From NCBI RefSeq assembly GCF_028728065.1, contig NZ_CP117811.1, forward strand, positions 2,728,001 to 2,792,000: a stretch of 64,000 bases of DNA. The letters are read 5' to 3'. Origin of the DNA: Lentisphaera profundi. Its GTDB lineage: Bacteria > Verrucomicrobiota > Lentisphaeria > Lentisphaerales > Lentisphaeraceae. The position numbers were made by a program, and so were the translations under genes. Below are positions 26,430 through 36,305 of this stretch, one piece after another. How positions within the stretch are numbered: position 1 is the stretch's first letter; each line of letters begins with the position of its first letter. The notes beneath the pieces were generated by a model. The model saw only the letters and a program-made list of their open reading frames with translations, was not told the origin of the DNA and searched no databases.

Positions 26430-27797
26430 TTAAGGTATGTATTGAAGGTTTATTTGATTATTGATTTTTTGTTTACCAGACTTATCATCTTTTAATTCGG
26501 CATCATACCAACTTAAAATGGCTTGAGGGGTATTATTTTTACGTTCAACTTTCACACTTAAAAAGCCTCCACGTGCATTCAAAAACTCATGCCATTCTGG
26601 ATCCATTTTTGGATGGCCACCAAACATGTGTTGGCCATTGATTGGACCACAACCAAATTCACGAATTTTGTATTTTGGATGAGTAGATGCGTATTGCCAA
26701 TGACGATCACCACAAATGACGTAGAGATTTTTTTGGCTAGCAATAAATTTTCGTAGTTCTTCACCCTCGTGAAAAAATCCTGGGTTTGCGTGATTATCAT
26801 TTTTTCCTTTTTTATCGGGGCCGATAATAGGCCCAGGAGTGACGATAAATTTAAAACTAGCATCGGATTCAGCAATAGTTTTTTTGAGCCACGATTTTTG
26901 TTTTTCACCGAGAATAGTTTTGCTCGGACCATCAGGCATTTTATTAATTGAGCGATAATCGCGATTTTCAGTAATCCAAATTTCAATGTCTTTCCCCCAA
27001 CGAACACGACGATAAGTATGCTCATCAACGGGGACTTGTTCTTTGAAGATTTCGATACCTTGAGTGAAAGTAAGGTTGCCATAGACGGTGTTGGGATCAG
27101 AATCATTAGCTACAGTATCATGATCATCTTTCATAAAAAACGAAGGGACTTGCATAGAGAAATCACGGTTGAGTGGCAGTGCAAAAGTATGATTCCACTT
27201 ACGTCGAGCATCTTCCCTATTTTTGGCGAGGTAGCCTTTATCATAATAAAGGATGTCACCCGTATGGATGAAAAAGTCAAAATTGTGCTGGAGCATTTGT
27301 TTATAAACAGAGTGACCTTGGCGATGATCTTCAGCCGAGCGAACTGCTTGGCAAGTGACGATAGCACATTCTACAGATTGAATTTTATCTGCTTTTGGAG
27401 CCGTAGTGAAACTACCTTTAATTTTAACTCCATTCTTAGCTTCAATAAGAATATTATAATGAGTACGAGCTTCTAAATCTTGGAGTTTGAACTGGTGAGT
27501 GAAGTCGCGTTTTGTATCGACTTCCACCCATGAGGATTGATAAACTTGTTGCTGGTTATTATAGAGTGTGAGGCGAACTTCACCAGCTATCCCCGGAGCC
27601 ACTTGTGGCGGGCGCATTTTATTTTGTCTAGTGCTATCCTGTGCAGCAGTAGTGGTGAAGCGTGCGGGGCCATCCGTGAGACGAGTCCAAATAATTGCGG
27701 AAGCATCACTTACTTCACCAATTTTCATGCCATTTGCGAAATCAGCATCAGCTAATAAACTTTGAGTAAAAAGTACTATAAGGAAAACTATACGCAT
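26430..27797 (-). CDS. PhoD-like secreted phosphatase/metallophosphoesterase
   Basis: The 455 residues have a signal peptide (cut near LLADAD). The N-terminal fibronectin-like PhoD domain includes GEVSDASAIIWTRL. The metallophosphatase centre shows FFIHTGDILYYDKGY, PSFFMKDDHDTVAND and YVICGDRHWQYAS. PhoD enzymes are Ca/Fe-dependent phosphodiesterases or alkaline phosphatases exported to the periplasm; lipid or nucleic-acid phosphodiesters are usual substrates. It is the first gene of a minus-strand group with the ThuA gene 9 bp downstream. Confidence 0.88.
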   Translation of the reverse strand: MRIVFLIVLFTQSLLADADFANGMKIGEVSDASAIIWTRLTDGPARFTTTAAQDSTRQNKMRPPQVAPGIAGEVRLTLYNNQQQVYQSSWVEVDTKRDFTHQFKLQDLEARTHYNILIEAKNGVKIKGSFTTAPKADKIQSVECAIVTCQAVRSAEDHRQGHSVYKQMLQHNFDFFIHTGDILYYDKGYLAKNREDARRKWNHTFALPLNRDFSMQVPSFFMKDDHDTVANDSDPNTVYGNLTFTQGIEIFKEQVPVDEHTYRRVRWGKDIEIWITENRDYRSINKMPDGPSKTILGEKQKSWLKKTIAESDASFKFIVTPGPIIGPDKKGKNDNHANPGFFHEGEELRKFIASQKNLYVICGDRHWQYASTHPKYKIREFGCGPINGQHMFGGHPKMDPEWHEFLNARGGFLSVKVERKNNTPQAILSWYDAELKDDKSGKQKINNQINLQYIP

Positions 27798-27891
27798 ATA
27801 AAAGCCTTTTTTATAATGAAAAATATTTTTTAAAAAGATAAAAATGAATACTACCTTAAGTAATAATTCTCAATAATAGATGAGAAGGGTA

Positions 27892-29382
27892 TTAGCAATA
27901 TATTTGATCAATTTGCCTAATTAATAACCTTGTTTTTAACTTCATTGATGAGTCTATTTTTTCTTTCGCTATACGGAAATAGGCGCTTGATGCCGTGTAA
28001 GCTTTATGTATGTTCGAAACATAACAAACAGGCTCAAGTCCAGTTTTTTGCAATGCAACATGCTCAACATGACCAAACCAAATATCGGGATTGTAACCTA
28101 GTGATCTTGCTTCTTTACGCCAATTTTGTACATTCCTGAACCCTGCATTGTATGAGGCCAAATAAAAATAGAGGCGATTTTTATCATCGAGATCTTTAAA
28201 GTAATTATTACGAATCCAAGCCATATATTTTGCTCCACCCATAATGTTTTGATAAGGATCATAAAGGTCATCAACGCCCATATCTTTGGCGGTGCTAGGT
28301 AAGAGTTGCATAATGCCTATAGCTCCGGCGTGACTCTTAGCTTTCGGGTTTAGACTTGATTCTTGGAAGGCTTGCATAGCAAGAAATAACCAATTGAAAT
28401 CATACTTTTCACCAGCTTCAATAAAGTAGGGTTTGTACTTTTCTAGTTTACCGAGGTTTGAAAGTAAGCTATAGTCAATCCAGTAGGGTCTTTGATAATA
28501 ACGTTTAAAGAAAATATTCCCTAGTAGGCTACCCTTTCGGTTTTTATTAGCAAAAGTATCTAAATGTTTTTTAAGTTGTGGAGAGTCTTTGCGCATGGCC
28601 CAAGCAATATTTTTATCTCTACCAATAAAAATTTGCTTGTGGACTCGGATGTCGGGTAAAACACTTTTCCATAAATCGACAAAAGTATGATCAGCAAAGC
28701 TATATTGAAATAAACCAGTGTTAAGCAATTCAAGGACATCATCGGTATTGAGTCCTTTCAGCGGGACAAGCTTAATGGGTTTTAAATTTTGTTTTTTTAA
28801 ATGATTATTGACTTTAATTAAAGAACTTAGATAACTTGAGCCATCAGCAATAAAAACTTTTTTTCCAGATAGATCCTCTAAAGTTTTGATTTGAGGGGCG
28901 GACTTGTGTCGGATAAGTACTTCTGAAATATTACTTAAGTAGGGAGAGCTAAAATCTACAATTTTTTCACGCTCAGGGGTAATGGTTAGCATAGCAGCTG
29001 CTATATCGCCATAGCCTTGCATTAGAGACGGAAGGAGATCATTGTGCGCAACAGGAACGTAGACAATTTTAAATTGTGGATTGTTTAGTGATTTGCGTAA
29101 ACCCTTTTCAAATTCTTCAAACATATCGTGTTCGAAGCCACGTGATTTTCCTTGGGCAAGAAAATAATTAGTACGACTTGGGGTCACTAAAACTCGTAGA
29201 ATTTCTTGTTCTTTTATATGAGACCATTTATTTAACTGAGGATTCACATGTGCAATAATTTCATGACTAAAATGGTCTTCAGGCAAAGCATTTTTCTCGG
29301 ATCCATTAAAAAAAGCAAAGAGTGGAATGATAATTAAAGATATTAGGAAAATTTTAAAGATATTTTTTTTCAAGGCAGGCAT
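27892..29382 (-). CDS. mltF: MltF-like lytic transglycosylase
   Basis: The 496 residues hold an N-terminal membrane anchor (IFLISLIIIPLFAFF). An SBP_bac_3-type regulatory domain follows (about 60-280, SRGFEHDMFEEFEKGLRK and AAMLTITPEREKIVDFSSPY). A C-terminal SLT domain (about 320-470) has the catalytic Glu in AMQAFQESSLNPKAKS, then GAIGIMQLLPSTA and LASYNAGFRNVQNW. The enzyme cleaves peptidoglycan to anhydromuropeptides in the periplasm. The domain order is exactly that of MltF. Confidence 0.92.
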   Translation of the reverse strand: MPALKKNIFKIFLISLIIIPLFAFFNGSEKNALPEDHFSHEIIAHVNPQLNKWSHIKEQEILRVLVTPSRTNYFLAQGKSRGFEHDMFEEFEKGLRKSLNNPQFKIVYVPVAHNDLLPSLMQGYGDIAAAMLTITPEREKIVDFSSPYLSNISEVLIRHKSAPQIKTLEDLSGKKVFIADGSSYLSSLIKVNNHLKKQNLKPIKLVPLKGLNTDDVLELLNTGLFQYSFADHTFVDLWKSVLPDIRVHKQIFIGRDKNIAWAMRKDSPQLKKHLDTFANKNRKGSLLGNIFFKRYYQRPYWIDYSLLSNLGKLEKYKPYFIEAGEKYDFNWLFLAMQAFQESSLNPKAKSHAGAIGIMQLLPSTAKDMGVDDLYDPYQNIMGGAKYMAWIRNNYFKDLDDKNRLYFYLASYNAGFRNVQNWRKEARSLGYNPDIWFGHVEHVALQKTGLEPVCYVSNIHKAYTASSAYFRIAKEKIDSSMKLKTRLLIRQIDQIYC

Positions 29383-29448
29383 CCTAAAGGATTTTATATA
29401 AAGTTAAATTTACCTTAAGGAATTTTTTATGAAAGACATAAATGGTAA

Positions 29449-30132
29449 TTAATCAGAAAAAGTAAATTCTTCAGCAAAGCTTATTTGTCCTGCGGGGTTT
29501 GGAGTAATCCACTGAGCATTATTATAAAATGAGCTCCAAATCATTGTGTTGGCATGACCATCTAACCATAAGTGATTGAGTTTTTTTCCGCTATGACGAA
29601 CTTCAACTCTTGAACCACGGTCCGTTTTCAGCCAACCTGATTCGGTGTCGGTTGTGAGCATAAATGAAGTGGGTTCGTGAATATCACCGGGTTCAATATC
29701 ACCATAAGATACGCCATCTACTGTTGTTTGAGCATCGCGTACCAGTTCCGTATTAAAGGCATGATCACCTTTAAATGAATTTCCGGGTTCGGCTTCTTTA
29801 GTCTCAGGGCAGATAAAGGCTTTTTTGTTATGTACATAGAGGCTATCAATAATGACTTGGCTATGAAGAGGAGAACCGGTATCAGAGTAGCCCGTTATTA
29901 CGACTTCATCAGTATCATAATATCGGGTGCCACCATAATTATTCCGATTAAATTTATCATTATTATCTTCTAAGTACATGTAATAAGAGAGACCATATTG
30001 ACGGATTTCACTGAGACAATCGGTGGTTCTAGCCGAACCCCTAGCTTTACCTAAGGCAGGAAGAATCATTGAGACAAGAATACCAATAATGGCGATCACT
30101 ACCAAAAGTTCTATGAGGGTAAATTTTTTCAT
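29449..30132 (-). CDS. Type II secretion-like prepilin/pseudopilin (PVC family)
   Basis: The 227 residues open with a class III signal: [31 protein letters not shown], where the prepilin peptidase cuts before Phe and Glu sits at +5. The remainder ([12 protein letters not shown] and, near the end, [15 protein letters not shown]) is the H-X-G-DGHA type found in great number in Lentisphaerae and Planctomycetes. These may be surface or secreted pseudopilin-like proteins. A true pilus subunit role is not shown. Confidence 0.85.
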   Translation of the reverse strand: MKKFTLIELLVVIAIIGILVSMILPALGKARGSARTTDCLSEIRQYGLSYYMYLEDNNDKFNRNNYGGTRYYDTDEVVITGYSDTGSPLHSQVIIDSLYVHNKKAFICPETKEAEPGNSFKGDHAFNTELVRDAQTTVDGVSYGDIEPGDIHEPTSFMLTTDTESGWLKTDRGSRVEVRHSGKKLNHLWLDGHANTMIWSSFYNNAQWITPNPAGQISFAEEFTFSD

Positions 30133-30345
30133 TGTTGATTCCTAGTCTCTTTAAATATATATCTCAAACTCTTAAACAAAGAATAGGAGCAGACAGATGT
30201 TTTTGACAGCAGTCAAAGTAAAACATTAGCAATCAGTATTTTAGCTTTATTTATAAGAATCATAAAAAAGTGCTTTTTTGAAGTTAGAAGGGAGCCATAG
30301 TAAACGTATTGAGGGCAATAGCATAATAAATGAATCGGAGAAAAT

Positions 30346-32040
30346 ATGAAAAAATTAGCTTTTAGTTTTTTAGCCTTAGCGGGTATTTCTATGAATGCTG
30401 ATGTCAGAATGACAACTTTATTTAGCGATAATATGATTTTACAGCAGGAGACATCTAATGCAGTATGGGGTTTTGCTGATGCAGGCGAAAAAGTTTCCGT
30501 TAAAGCCAGTTGGGGAGCGAAAGCAAACACGGAAGCCAATGCAGAAGGAAAGTGGAAAGTTATCTTAGCCACACCTTCCTATGGAACGGGGCATAGCTTG
30601 AGCATTTCAGGCAATAATAAAATTGAAATAAAAAATGTGGCTATTGGAGAAGTTTGGCTTTGTGCCGGGCAGTCGAATATGGGCTGGTCTGTGGGCTCGA
30701 GCTTTGGCGGAGAAGAAGAAGCCGCATCAGCAGATTTATCTAATTATAGAATTTTTAAATCAGCAAGGGAGCATTGGCACGAGCCTTTAGATGAAGCGAG
30801 AGATAAAATGGCGAGCTGGAAACCATGTAACACGGAATCGGCATTCGAGACCTCTGCAGTCTCCTACTATTTTGGGAAAAAACTTCATCAAGAACTCGGT
30901 ATTCCCGTGGGTATTATTGTTCAGGCTTTTGCAGGAACACCAATAGAAGGCTGGATGCCAAAAGAGATCCAAATGAATGACTCCCGCACGATTGAGGGAA
31001 TGAAGCAAATGGAGGAGATGGAAGAGAAACTCAAGAAGAAAGGGATTAGTAGAGAAAAATCATTAATGACCTTCAATAAAGATTTAGCCGTATACAACAA
31101 GCGTGTTGCCGCAGGTGACTTGATGAAGAATAATGTTAAAAAAATATCTCCCCCGATTATTACGAAGCCATCAGTATTGGGGCATCAATATCCTGCACAT
31201 ATTTTTAATGCCATGATTAATCCTATTCGTCCCTACGGAATTAAAGGGGCGATTTGGTATCAAGGAGAACGAAACTCCAAAGATGCGGCTCAGGCCATTA
31301 ACTATCGCAAGCAGCTGGCGCAGATGATACGTTACTATCGCTCAAGTTGGCACGAAATGAGTGAAGGCAACACCAATGCTGATTTTCCTTTTCAAATCAC
31401 TCAATTACCAAGTTGGAACCCTGCGCAAACACTCGCAGTGGAGGGCCCTGAAGCCGTTTGGTCAATCAATCGCGAAATGATGCGTTTAGTGAGTCAGGAT
31501 GTAAAAAATACTTATATGGCCGTGTCCATTGATACCGGCGATGCGGTTCAATTACACCCCAAAAATAAGAAACCGATTGGTATTCGACATGCCTATTTAG
31601 CACTGAAAAATACTTACAAAAAGGATTTTGTTGATTACGGACCACGCTATAAAAGCCTCACAATAGATGGCGATAAAATTAAGCTTTCTTTTGATTCAGT
31701 AGGCAGTGGCCTGATGGCAGCCAAATCAGGTAAGTTAAATGCGTTTGCCATTGCAGGTGATGATAAGCAGTGGCATTTTGCGGATGCTAAAATAGTCGGC
31801 GAACAAATAGTGCTCAAGTCTGCGAAAGTCGCAAAACCCGTAGCGGTACGTTATGCATGGGCAATGAATCCTTCTGAACGCAATTTACTTTATAATAAAG
31901 AGGGAATTCCCGCATCTCCTTTCAGAACAGATAATTGGCCTCTATATGATCCAGCGGCGGATGTTATTACCGTATTCAAACCAGGGAAAGCAAAAGAGAA
32001 AGCGACTAAAGATTGGGATCGCCCACAAATGACGCAGTAA
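30346..32040 (+). CDS. Sialate O-acetylesterase-like (SASA) enzyme
   Basis: The 564 residues have a signal peptide (cut near SMNADV) and an Ig-like N-terminal domain (FSDNMILQQ to about 105). The SGNH-type SASA core has CAGQSNMGWSV (Ser about 110), IVQAFAGTPIEGWMP, AIWYQGERNS and the C-terminal VQLHPKNKKPIG (Asp/His region). It removes acetyl esters from sialic acid or polysaccharides in the periplasm or outside the cell. It fits with the sulfatase, GH1 and esterases nearby. A run of A and a weak GGAG precede the ATG. Confidence 0.9.
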   Translation: MKKLAFSFLALAGISMNADVRMTTLFSDNMILQQETSNAVWGFADAGEKVSVKASWGAKANTEANAEGKWKVILATPSYGTGHSLSISGNNKIEIKNVAIGEVWLCAGQSNMGWSVGSSFGGEEEAASADLSNYRIFKSAREHWHEPLDEARDKMASWKPCNTESAFETSAVSYYFGKKLHQELGIPVGIIVQAFAGTPIEGWMPKEIQMNDSRTIEGMKQMEEMEEKLKKKGISREKSLMTFNKDLAVYNKRVAAGDLMKNNVKKISPPIITKPSVLGHQYPAHIFNAMINPIRPYGIKGAIWYQGERNSKDAAQAINYRKQLAQMIRYYRSSWHEMSEGNTNADFPFQITQLPSWNPAQTLAVEGPEAVWSINREMMRLVSQDVKNTYMAVSIDTGDAVQLHPKNKKPIGIRHAYLALKNTYKKDFVDYGPRYKSLTIDGDKIKLSFDSVGSGLMAAKSGKLNAFAIAGDDKQWHFADAKIVGEQIVLKSAKVAKPVAVRYAWAMNPSERNLLYNKEGIPASPFRTDNWPLYDPAADVITVFKPGKAKEKATKDWDRPQMTQ

Positions 32041-32103
32041 AAATGCCGTTTTTTCTAATTGTACTCATCACCAGCCATTAAGTCTAGAGAGGAATATTGA
32101 CAA

Positions 32104-32727
32104 GTGTTTTGCCAAGGCATAGATTCACCCATGAATGAAAAAAATGAAACATATGGTACACGAGCAACTTTGTTGCAGCGGATGATTCATGAAAAAGATG
32201 AAAAGAGCTGGGAAGATTTTGTACAATATTATCGAGATTTCATTTACTTGATCTGTCGAAAAATGGATATGTCTCACCACGATGCAGATGAAGTGGTTCA
32301 GCAGGTTTTAATTAAGCTATGGAACCATTTCCCCAATTTCGAATATGATGAATCCAAACGCTTTCGTAGTTGGTTATGCCGAGTCATTCAAAATACTGGA
32401 CGTGATTTTTTCCGTAAGCTCAATAGCCAAAGCCGCTTAAAGGGTAAAGTTCTTGATGAAGAAATGGATAAGCTATCTCTACCAGAAGTGGAAAATATTG
32501 CAGAACACGAATGGAATGATTATTTAGCCTCACTTGCGCTAGAAAATATTAAGCCGCATTTTTCTGATCGTTTGATCGAAATATTTTTGCGTTTAGTTGA
32601 AGGCGAAAGCCCGCAAGATTTGGAGCTCGAATACAAACTAAAACCCAAAGTTATTTACGTTTATAGCAAGCGAATTCGCGACCGTTTGAAAGATGAGCTT
32701 CGTCGCTTAAAAGCTGAGTTGGCTTAA
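32104..32727 (+). CDS. ECF-type RNA polymerase sigma factor
   Basis: The 207 residues show sigma region 2 (WEDFVQYYRDFIYLICRKMDMSHHDADEVVQQVLIKLWNHFPNFEYD, including the RFRSWLCRVIQN end) and region 4 (LVEGESPQDLELEYKLKPKVIYVYSKRIRDRLKDELRRL). The GTG start has GAGAGGA upstream; an ATG nine codons later (MNEKNE) is an alternative. The TAA stop overlaps the start of a Ser/Thr kinase gene (TAATG), so the kinase probably controls or works with this sigma factor, as in other PVC ECF-kinase pairs. Confidence 0.88.
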   Translation: MFCQGIDSPMNEKNETYGTRATLLQRMIHEKDEKSWEDFVQYYRDFIYLICRKMDMSHHDADEVVQQVLIKLWNHFPNFEYDESKRFRSWLCRVIQNTGRDFFRKLNSQSRLKGKVLDEEMDKLSLPEVENIAEHEWNDYLASLALENIKPHFSDRLIEIFLRLVEGESPQDLELEYKLKPKVIYVYSKRIRDRLKDELRRLKAELA

Positions 32728-34685
32728 TGCCTGAGACATCAAAAAACTATGTGAAAGTTACATCTGGACTAAGTCAGATACTGGACCAAGATGATCCAGA
32801 GTTTGAATTCCCGATTAGTACAGAAATGCATTTGCGCGAGGGGCGCTATACGGCCGGAGATGAAATTGGTCGCGGGGCCATGAAAAAAGTCTTGCTGAGT
32901 GATGATAAATTAACGGCAAGAAAAGTCGCTCAAGCTAAGTTATTAGATTCTGATAATCAAAGTAAAACCGAATCATTTTTTCGTGAGGCGCGCATAACTG
33001 CGCAATTACAGCACCCCAACATTGTTCCCGTTTATGATGCGGGTTATGATCGAGAAGGTAAAGCTTTTTTCACCATGAAACCGGTGGGTAAAACTACTTT
33101 AAAGAGCTATCTCAAAAACCGAGATGTCAACAAAAATAATTATCAGCAAGATATTGATTTATTTATTAAAATATGTCATGCCATTGCCTATGCGCATTCC
33201 AAAGACATTGTTCATTTAGATTTAAAACCTGAGAATATTTACTTGGGAGAATTTGCGGAAGTCTTAGTAGGAGATTGGGGCTTAGCTCGTTCTTCGAATG
33301 ATGATTGTCTAAGTGAAGAATTAATTCTCGCAGATATCCATAGTGAGCATACTCAGCATGATGTATTGAAAGGCACCCCCGGATATATGGCGCCGGAGCA
33401 AATTGAAAAGAAACGCGGCAAACGAGATCACTTATGCGATGTTTATTCCTTGGGAGCTATATTATATGAAATAGTTTGTGGTCGTGGAGCGAATACTTCT
33501 GGTAACGTGAAAGGGCTTCTTCAAGGTACATTATCCGGAGACAGAAAAGCTCCTAGAGAGATTAATGAAAGTCTGCCCTTGAGTTTAGAGTCAGTCGTTC
33601 TAAAAGCATTAGAAACAGAAAGAGAGAAACGCTACCCAAGTGTACAGTGTTTAATTGAAGACCTTAAGAAATTCCAAGGGGGCTATATAACTTCTGCAGA
33701 AGAGAGAAATGTAATAAAATCATTTGTTTATCTCCTTAAAAGACATCAATCACTCAGTGTTCTGATTTTTTTACTGTTAAGCTCATCAATCATTTTTTCT
33801 TGTTTTTTGTATTGGGAAAAACAAAAAGCAGAAGCACAGAGTCTTATAGCGATAGAGCAAAAAAATCGAGCTGAAAAAGCTTTTGAAAAACAAGCGATGG
33901 AGCAAGCTCAACGCGAAGCAATAAGTAAAGCGGCGAGTCCTCGCTTGGTGAATGTGGCGCGTACCGATTTGGTGAAATACGATTATGATTCCGCATTAGC
34001 CAATGCTCGCCTTGCAGTCCTTTGGGACCCTGATAACAATGATGCAAAGCGTTATTTAGCGAGAATATTGCTAATCACGCAAGGCTTCAATGAAGCTAAT
34101 GCGCTCTTTAAAAAAATTGACTACAAATCAATTCAGAGAAAAAAAACAATAGCTATTAGCGCCCGCTATGCGGCGATAAACAAAGCGGATGATACGGCCT
34201 TAACTGTATCAGAACTCAAAAAATACCTCAAGGATTCAAGTAGTATGTTTGTTATTCCAATCAAGGCTAACGAAGCTTTGAGATTTTTGGTTCACATAGC
34301 GAATTACGCTTACGGCTTACCTCAGTATTCCCTTGATGAGAAAATGGAAATCGCAAGTTTAGCCCTAGAACTAACAAACCCAGTAAAGGGTGAAATTAAA
34401 TACAGCATATTTGAATCACAAGTAGATTTAGATTTTTCAGGTAATAAGAAAATATATGGCTTAGAGGCACTTCATAATTTACCCATTCGCAGACTTAACA
34501 TATCCAATAGCTCAATAAAAAGTCTCGATTCTTTAATGGATTCCTCTGTCAAAGAATTGGATATGCGTGGCTGCTCTATTCAAGGTTATTCGATCCGTCT
34601 TTTAAATAATTTAGAAAAAGTTTTCTTAAGTCCTAAGCAGAATATAAACTTGAGTGCTAATGGCGTACAAATTATTAGAAAATAA
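32727..34685 (+). CDS. Membrane Ser/Thr protein kinase with C-terminal repeat region
   Basis: The 652 residues contain a kinase domain (about 40-310): GRGAMKKV glycine loop, KVAQAKLL lysine, IVHLDLKPENIYL catalytic loop (Leu for the Arg of HRD), VGDWGLAR (DWG for DFG) and GYMAPEQ. One transmembrane helix follows (LSVLIFLLLSSSIIFSCFLYW, about 343-363), then a coiled-coil-like charged stretch, a TPR-like part (about 405-460) and a leucine-rich end (LHNLPIRRLNISNSSIKSLDSL). The kinase is cytoplasmic and the C-terminal sensor extracytoplasmic. It overlaps the ECF sigma gene. Confidence 0.9.
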   Translation: MPETSKNYVKVTSGLSQILDQDDPEFEFPISTEMHLREGRYTAGDEIGRGAMKKVLLSDDKLTARKVAQAKLLDSDNQSKTESFFREARITAQLQHPNIVPVYDAGYDREGKAFFTMKPVGKTTLKSYLKNRDVNKNNYQQDIDLFIKICHAIAYAHSKDIVHLDLKPENIYLGEFAEVLVGDWGLARSSNDDCLSEELILADIHSEHTQHDVLKGTPGYMAPEQIEKKRGKRDHLCDVYSLGAILYEIVCGRGANTSGNVKGLLQGTLSGDRKAPREINESLPLSLESVVLKALETEREKRYPSVQCLIEDLKKFQGGYITSAEERNVIKSFVYLLKRHQSLSVLIFLLLSSSIIFSCFLYWEKQKAEAQSLIAIEQKNRAEKAFEKQAMEQAQREAISKAASPRLVNVARTDLVKYDYDSALANARLAVLWDPDNNDAKRYLARILLITQGFNEANALFKKIDYKSIQRKKTIAISARYAAINKADDTALTVSELKKYLKDSSSMFVIPIKANEALRFLVHIANYAYGLPQYSLDEKMEIASLALELTNPVKGEIKYSIFESQVDLDFSGNKKIYGLEALHNLPIRRLNISNSSIKSLDSLMDSSVKELDMRGCSIQGYSIRLLNNLEKVFLSPKQNINLSANGVQIIRK

Positions 34686-34752
34686 GTGAGAGTCTTGTTG
34701 CAGTGTAATTCAGAATGGCATAAGTTCTTGATTAAATTAACTTGAGATTTGA

Positions 34753-35391
34753 ATGAAAATTGATCTACGTAACTTAAGCTTTGAACCCAAGAATAAGTCT
34801 GTCTTTACAGGCTTGAATTATTGTTTTGAATCAGGAATAAAATATTTGATTCAAGGGGCTTCGGGCTGCGGAAAATCATCTCTTCTACGTTTTATCTCAT
34901 CATTAGATGATGCATCCTCAGGAGAAATTCTTATTAATGATCATAAAATTGATGATTATTGCGAATATCGCAAAAACTGCCAATGGCTTAGCCAGACGCC
35001 CCATATTTATAATTTATCGGTAAAAGAAAATTTAGAAATGGCACTCAATTATCACCAAATGGATCCCCCAAATACTGAAGACTTAACTTGCTTAATTAAA
35101 CAACTCTTTCCAGAAGGCCTCGACTTAGATACGAATGCGATGGCATTATCTGGTGGCCAGAAGCATCGTCTTGCTCTATTAAGAGCTATTTTGCTACAAC
35201 CGCAAGCACTTTTATGCGATGAAATCAGTGCGGGTTTAGATGAATTAAGTCGAAAGCTTAGTGAAGAATTTATTTTTAGGTACTGTGAAAAAATGACTGT
35301 GATTTTTGTGAGTCATATCAAGGAAAGTTTTGCGGGAAAAATGAACATCACGACACTGAATATGACTTCAAAGGAGCTGCGAGAAATATGA
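34753..35391 (+). CDS. fetA: ABC transporter ATP-binding protein, FetA-like
   Basis: The 212 residues carry Walker A (GASGCGKSS), Q-loop (CQWLSQTP), signature (LSGGQKHRLALLRA), Walker B (ALLCDEISAGLDE) and a switch His (IFVSHI). The gene overlaps the FetB-type permease by 4 bp, so it is the ATPase of that exporter. FetAB (YbbLM) exports iron and helps against oxidative stress in Escherichia coli; the metal here is inferred from that family. Confidence 0.85.
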   Translation: MKIDLRNLSFEPKNKSVFTGLNYCFESGIKYLIQGASGCGKSSLLRFISSLDDASSGEILINDHKIDDYCEYRKNCQWLSQTPHIYNLSVKENLEMALNYHQMDPPNTEDLTCLIKQLFPEGLDLDTNAMALSGGQKHRLALLRAILLQPQALLCDEISAGLDELSRKLSEEFIFRYCEKMTVIFVSHIKESFAGKMNITTLNMTSKELREI

Positions 35392-36170
35392 TTTTATTCA
35401 GTTCGATGCAGATTTCAAATCTTCAACTTGCAGGCTTTGGTATTTTTGTTTTGCTTACGGCCTTTATTTCCTTTCGCTTAAAATTAGGCTTAGCAAAGAG
35501 CTTAATTATTGGGAGTTTAAGAACTTACGCTCAGCTTTTGATTATGGGTTTTGCACTCATTTATATATTCCAATACCCCAATCCTTATGTGAGTTTAGCG
35601 GTGTATGTGTGGATGATTTTCTGGGCAGCTCGAATCATTTCTGGGCGCGTAGAAAATCCACCATTCCCTTTATTTAAAGTTATTTTTGTAACCATGTTAT
35701 TGACCTACCTAATCCTGAATATTTCTTGTCTAGGACTATTTTTACAGGCAGAACCTTGGTATGCACCACAATTCTTTATCACTATAGGTGGCATGATTGT
35801 GGGCAATTCGATGAATGCTATGGCCATTTCATTGGAACGCTTTTTTTCTGACCTCAAGAATAGAAGAATGGAAATAGAGCAAAATTTACTTATGGGGATG
35901 AATACTAAAGATGCGATCTCACCTTTAGTACGCGAAGCCATTAAGGCAGGCATGACTCCTTCGATCAATAATTTAGCGGGCGTCGGTTTAGTCTTTATTC
36001 CAGGAATGATGACGGGTCAGATTTTGGGTGGTGAAGACCCCATGAATGCAGCGAAGTACCAAATTATGATCATGTTGATTATCTGTGTATCAACTGCCTT
36101 GGGATCTATATTGGTCATTAGTCAAATAGCCAAAAAGTGCTTTAATGAGCGTCATCAATTGAAAGTTTAG
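35388..36170 (+). CDS. fetB: ABC transporter permease, FetB-like (UPF0014)
   Basis: The 260-residue inner-membrane protein has about six helices and the UPF0014/YbbM landmarks SLIIGSLRTYAQLLIMGFAL, GGMIVGNSMNAMAISLERF and PGMMTGQILGGEDPMNAAKYQIMIMLI. Its ATG overlaps the ATPase stop. It forms the membrane channel of the FetAB exporter. Confidence 0.9.
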   Translation: MILFSSMQISNLQLAGFGIFVLLTAFISFRLKLGLAKSLIIGSLRTYAQLLIMGFALIYIFQYPNPYVSLAVYVWMIFWAARIISGRVENPPFPLFKVIFVTMLLTYLILNISCLGLFLQAEPWYAPQFFITIGGMIVGNSMNAMAISLERFFSDLKNRRMEIEQNLLMGMNTKDAISPLVREAIKAGMTPSINNLAGVGLVFIPGMMTGQILGGEDPMNAAKYQIMIMLIICVSTALGSILVISQIAKKCFNERHQLKV

Positions 36171-36305
36171 AAGTTCATTTTATCAGTAAATCACTGAAAT
36201 AGAGAATCTATTTTTCATCAAGTATTCTTCGCTTTTTCACAGAAGAAAATTGAGAAAGGTCTTGTTCTAGAATAAGTTAAACTTATCAAAACGAGGTTTA
36301 ATTAT

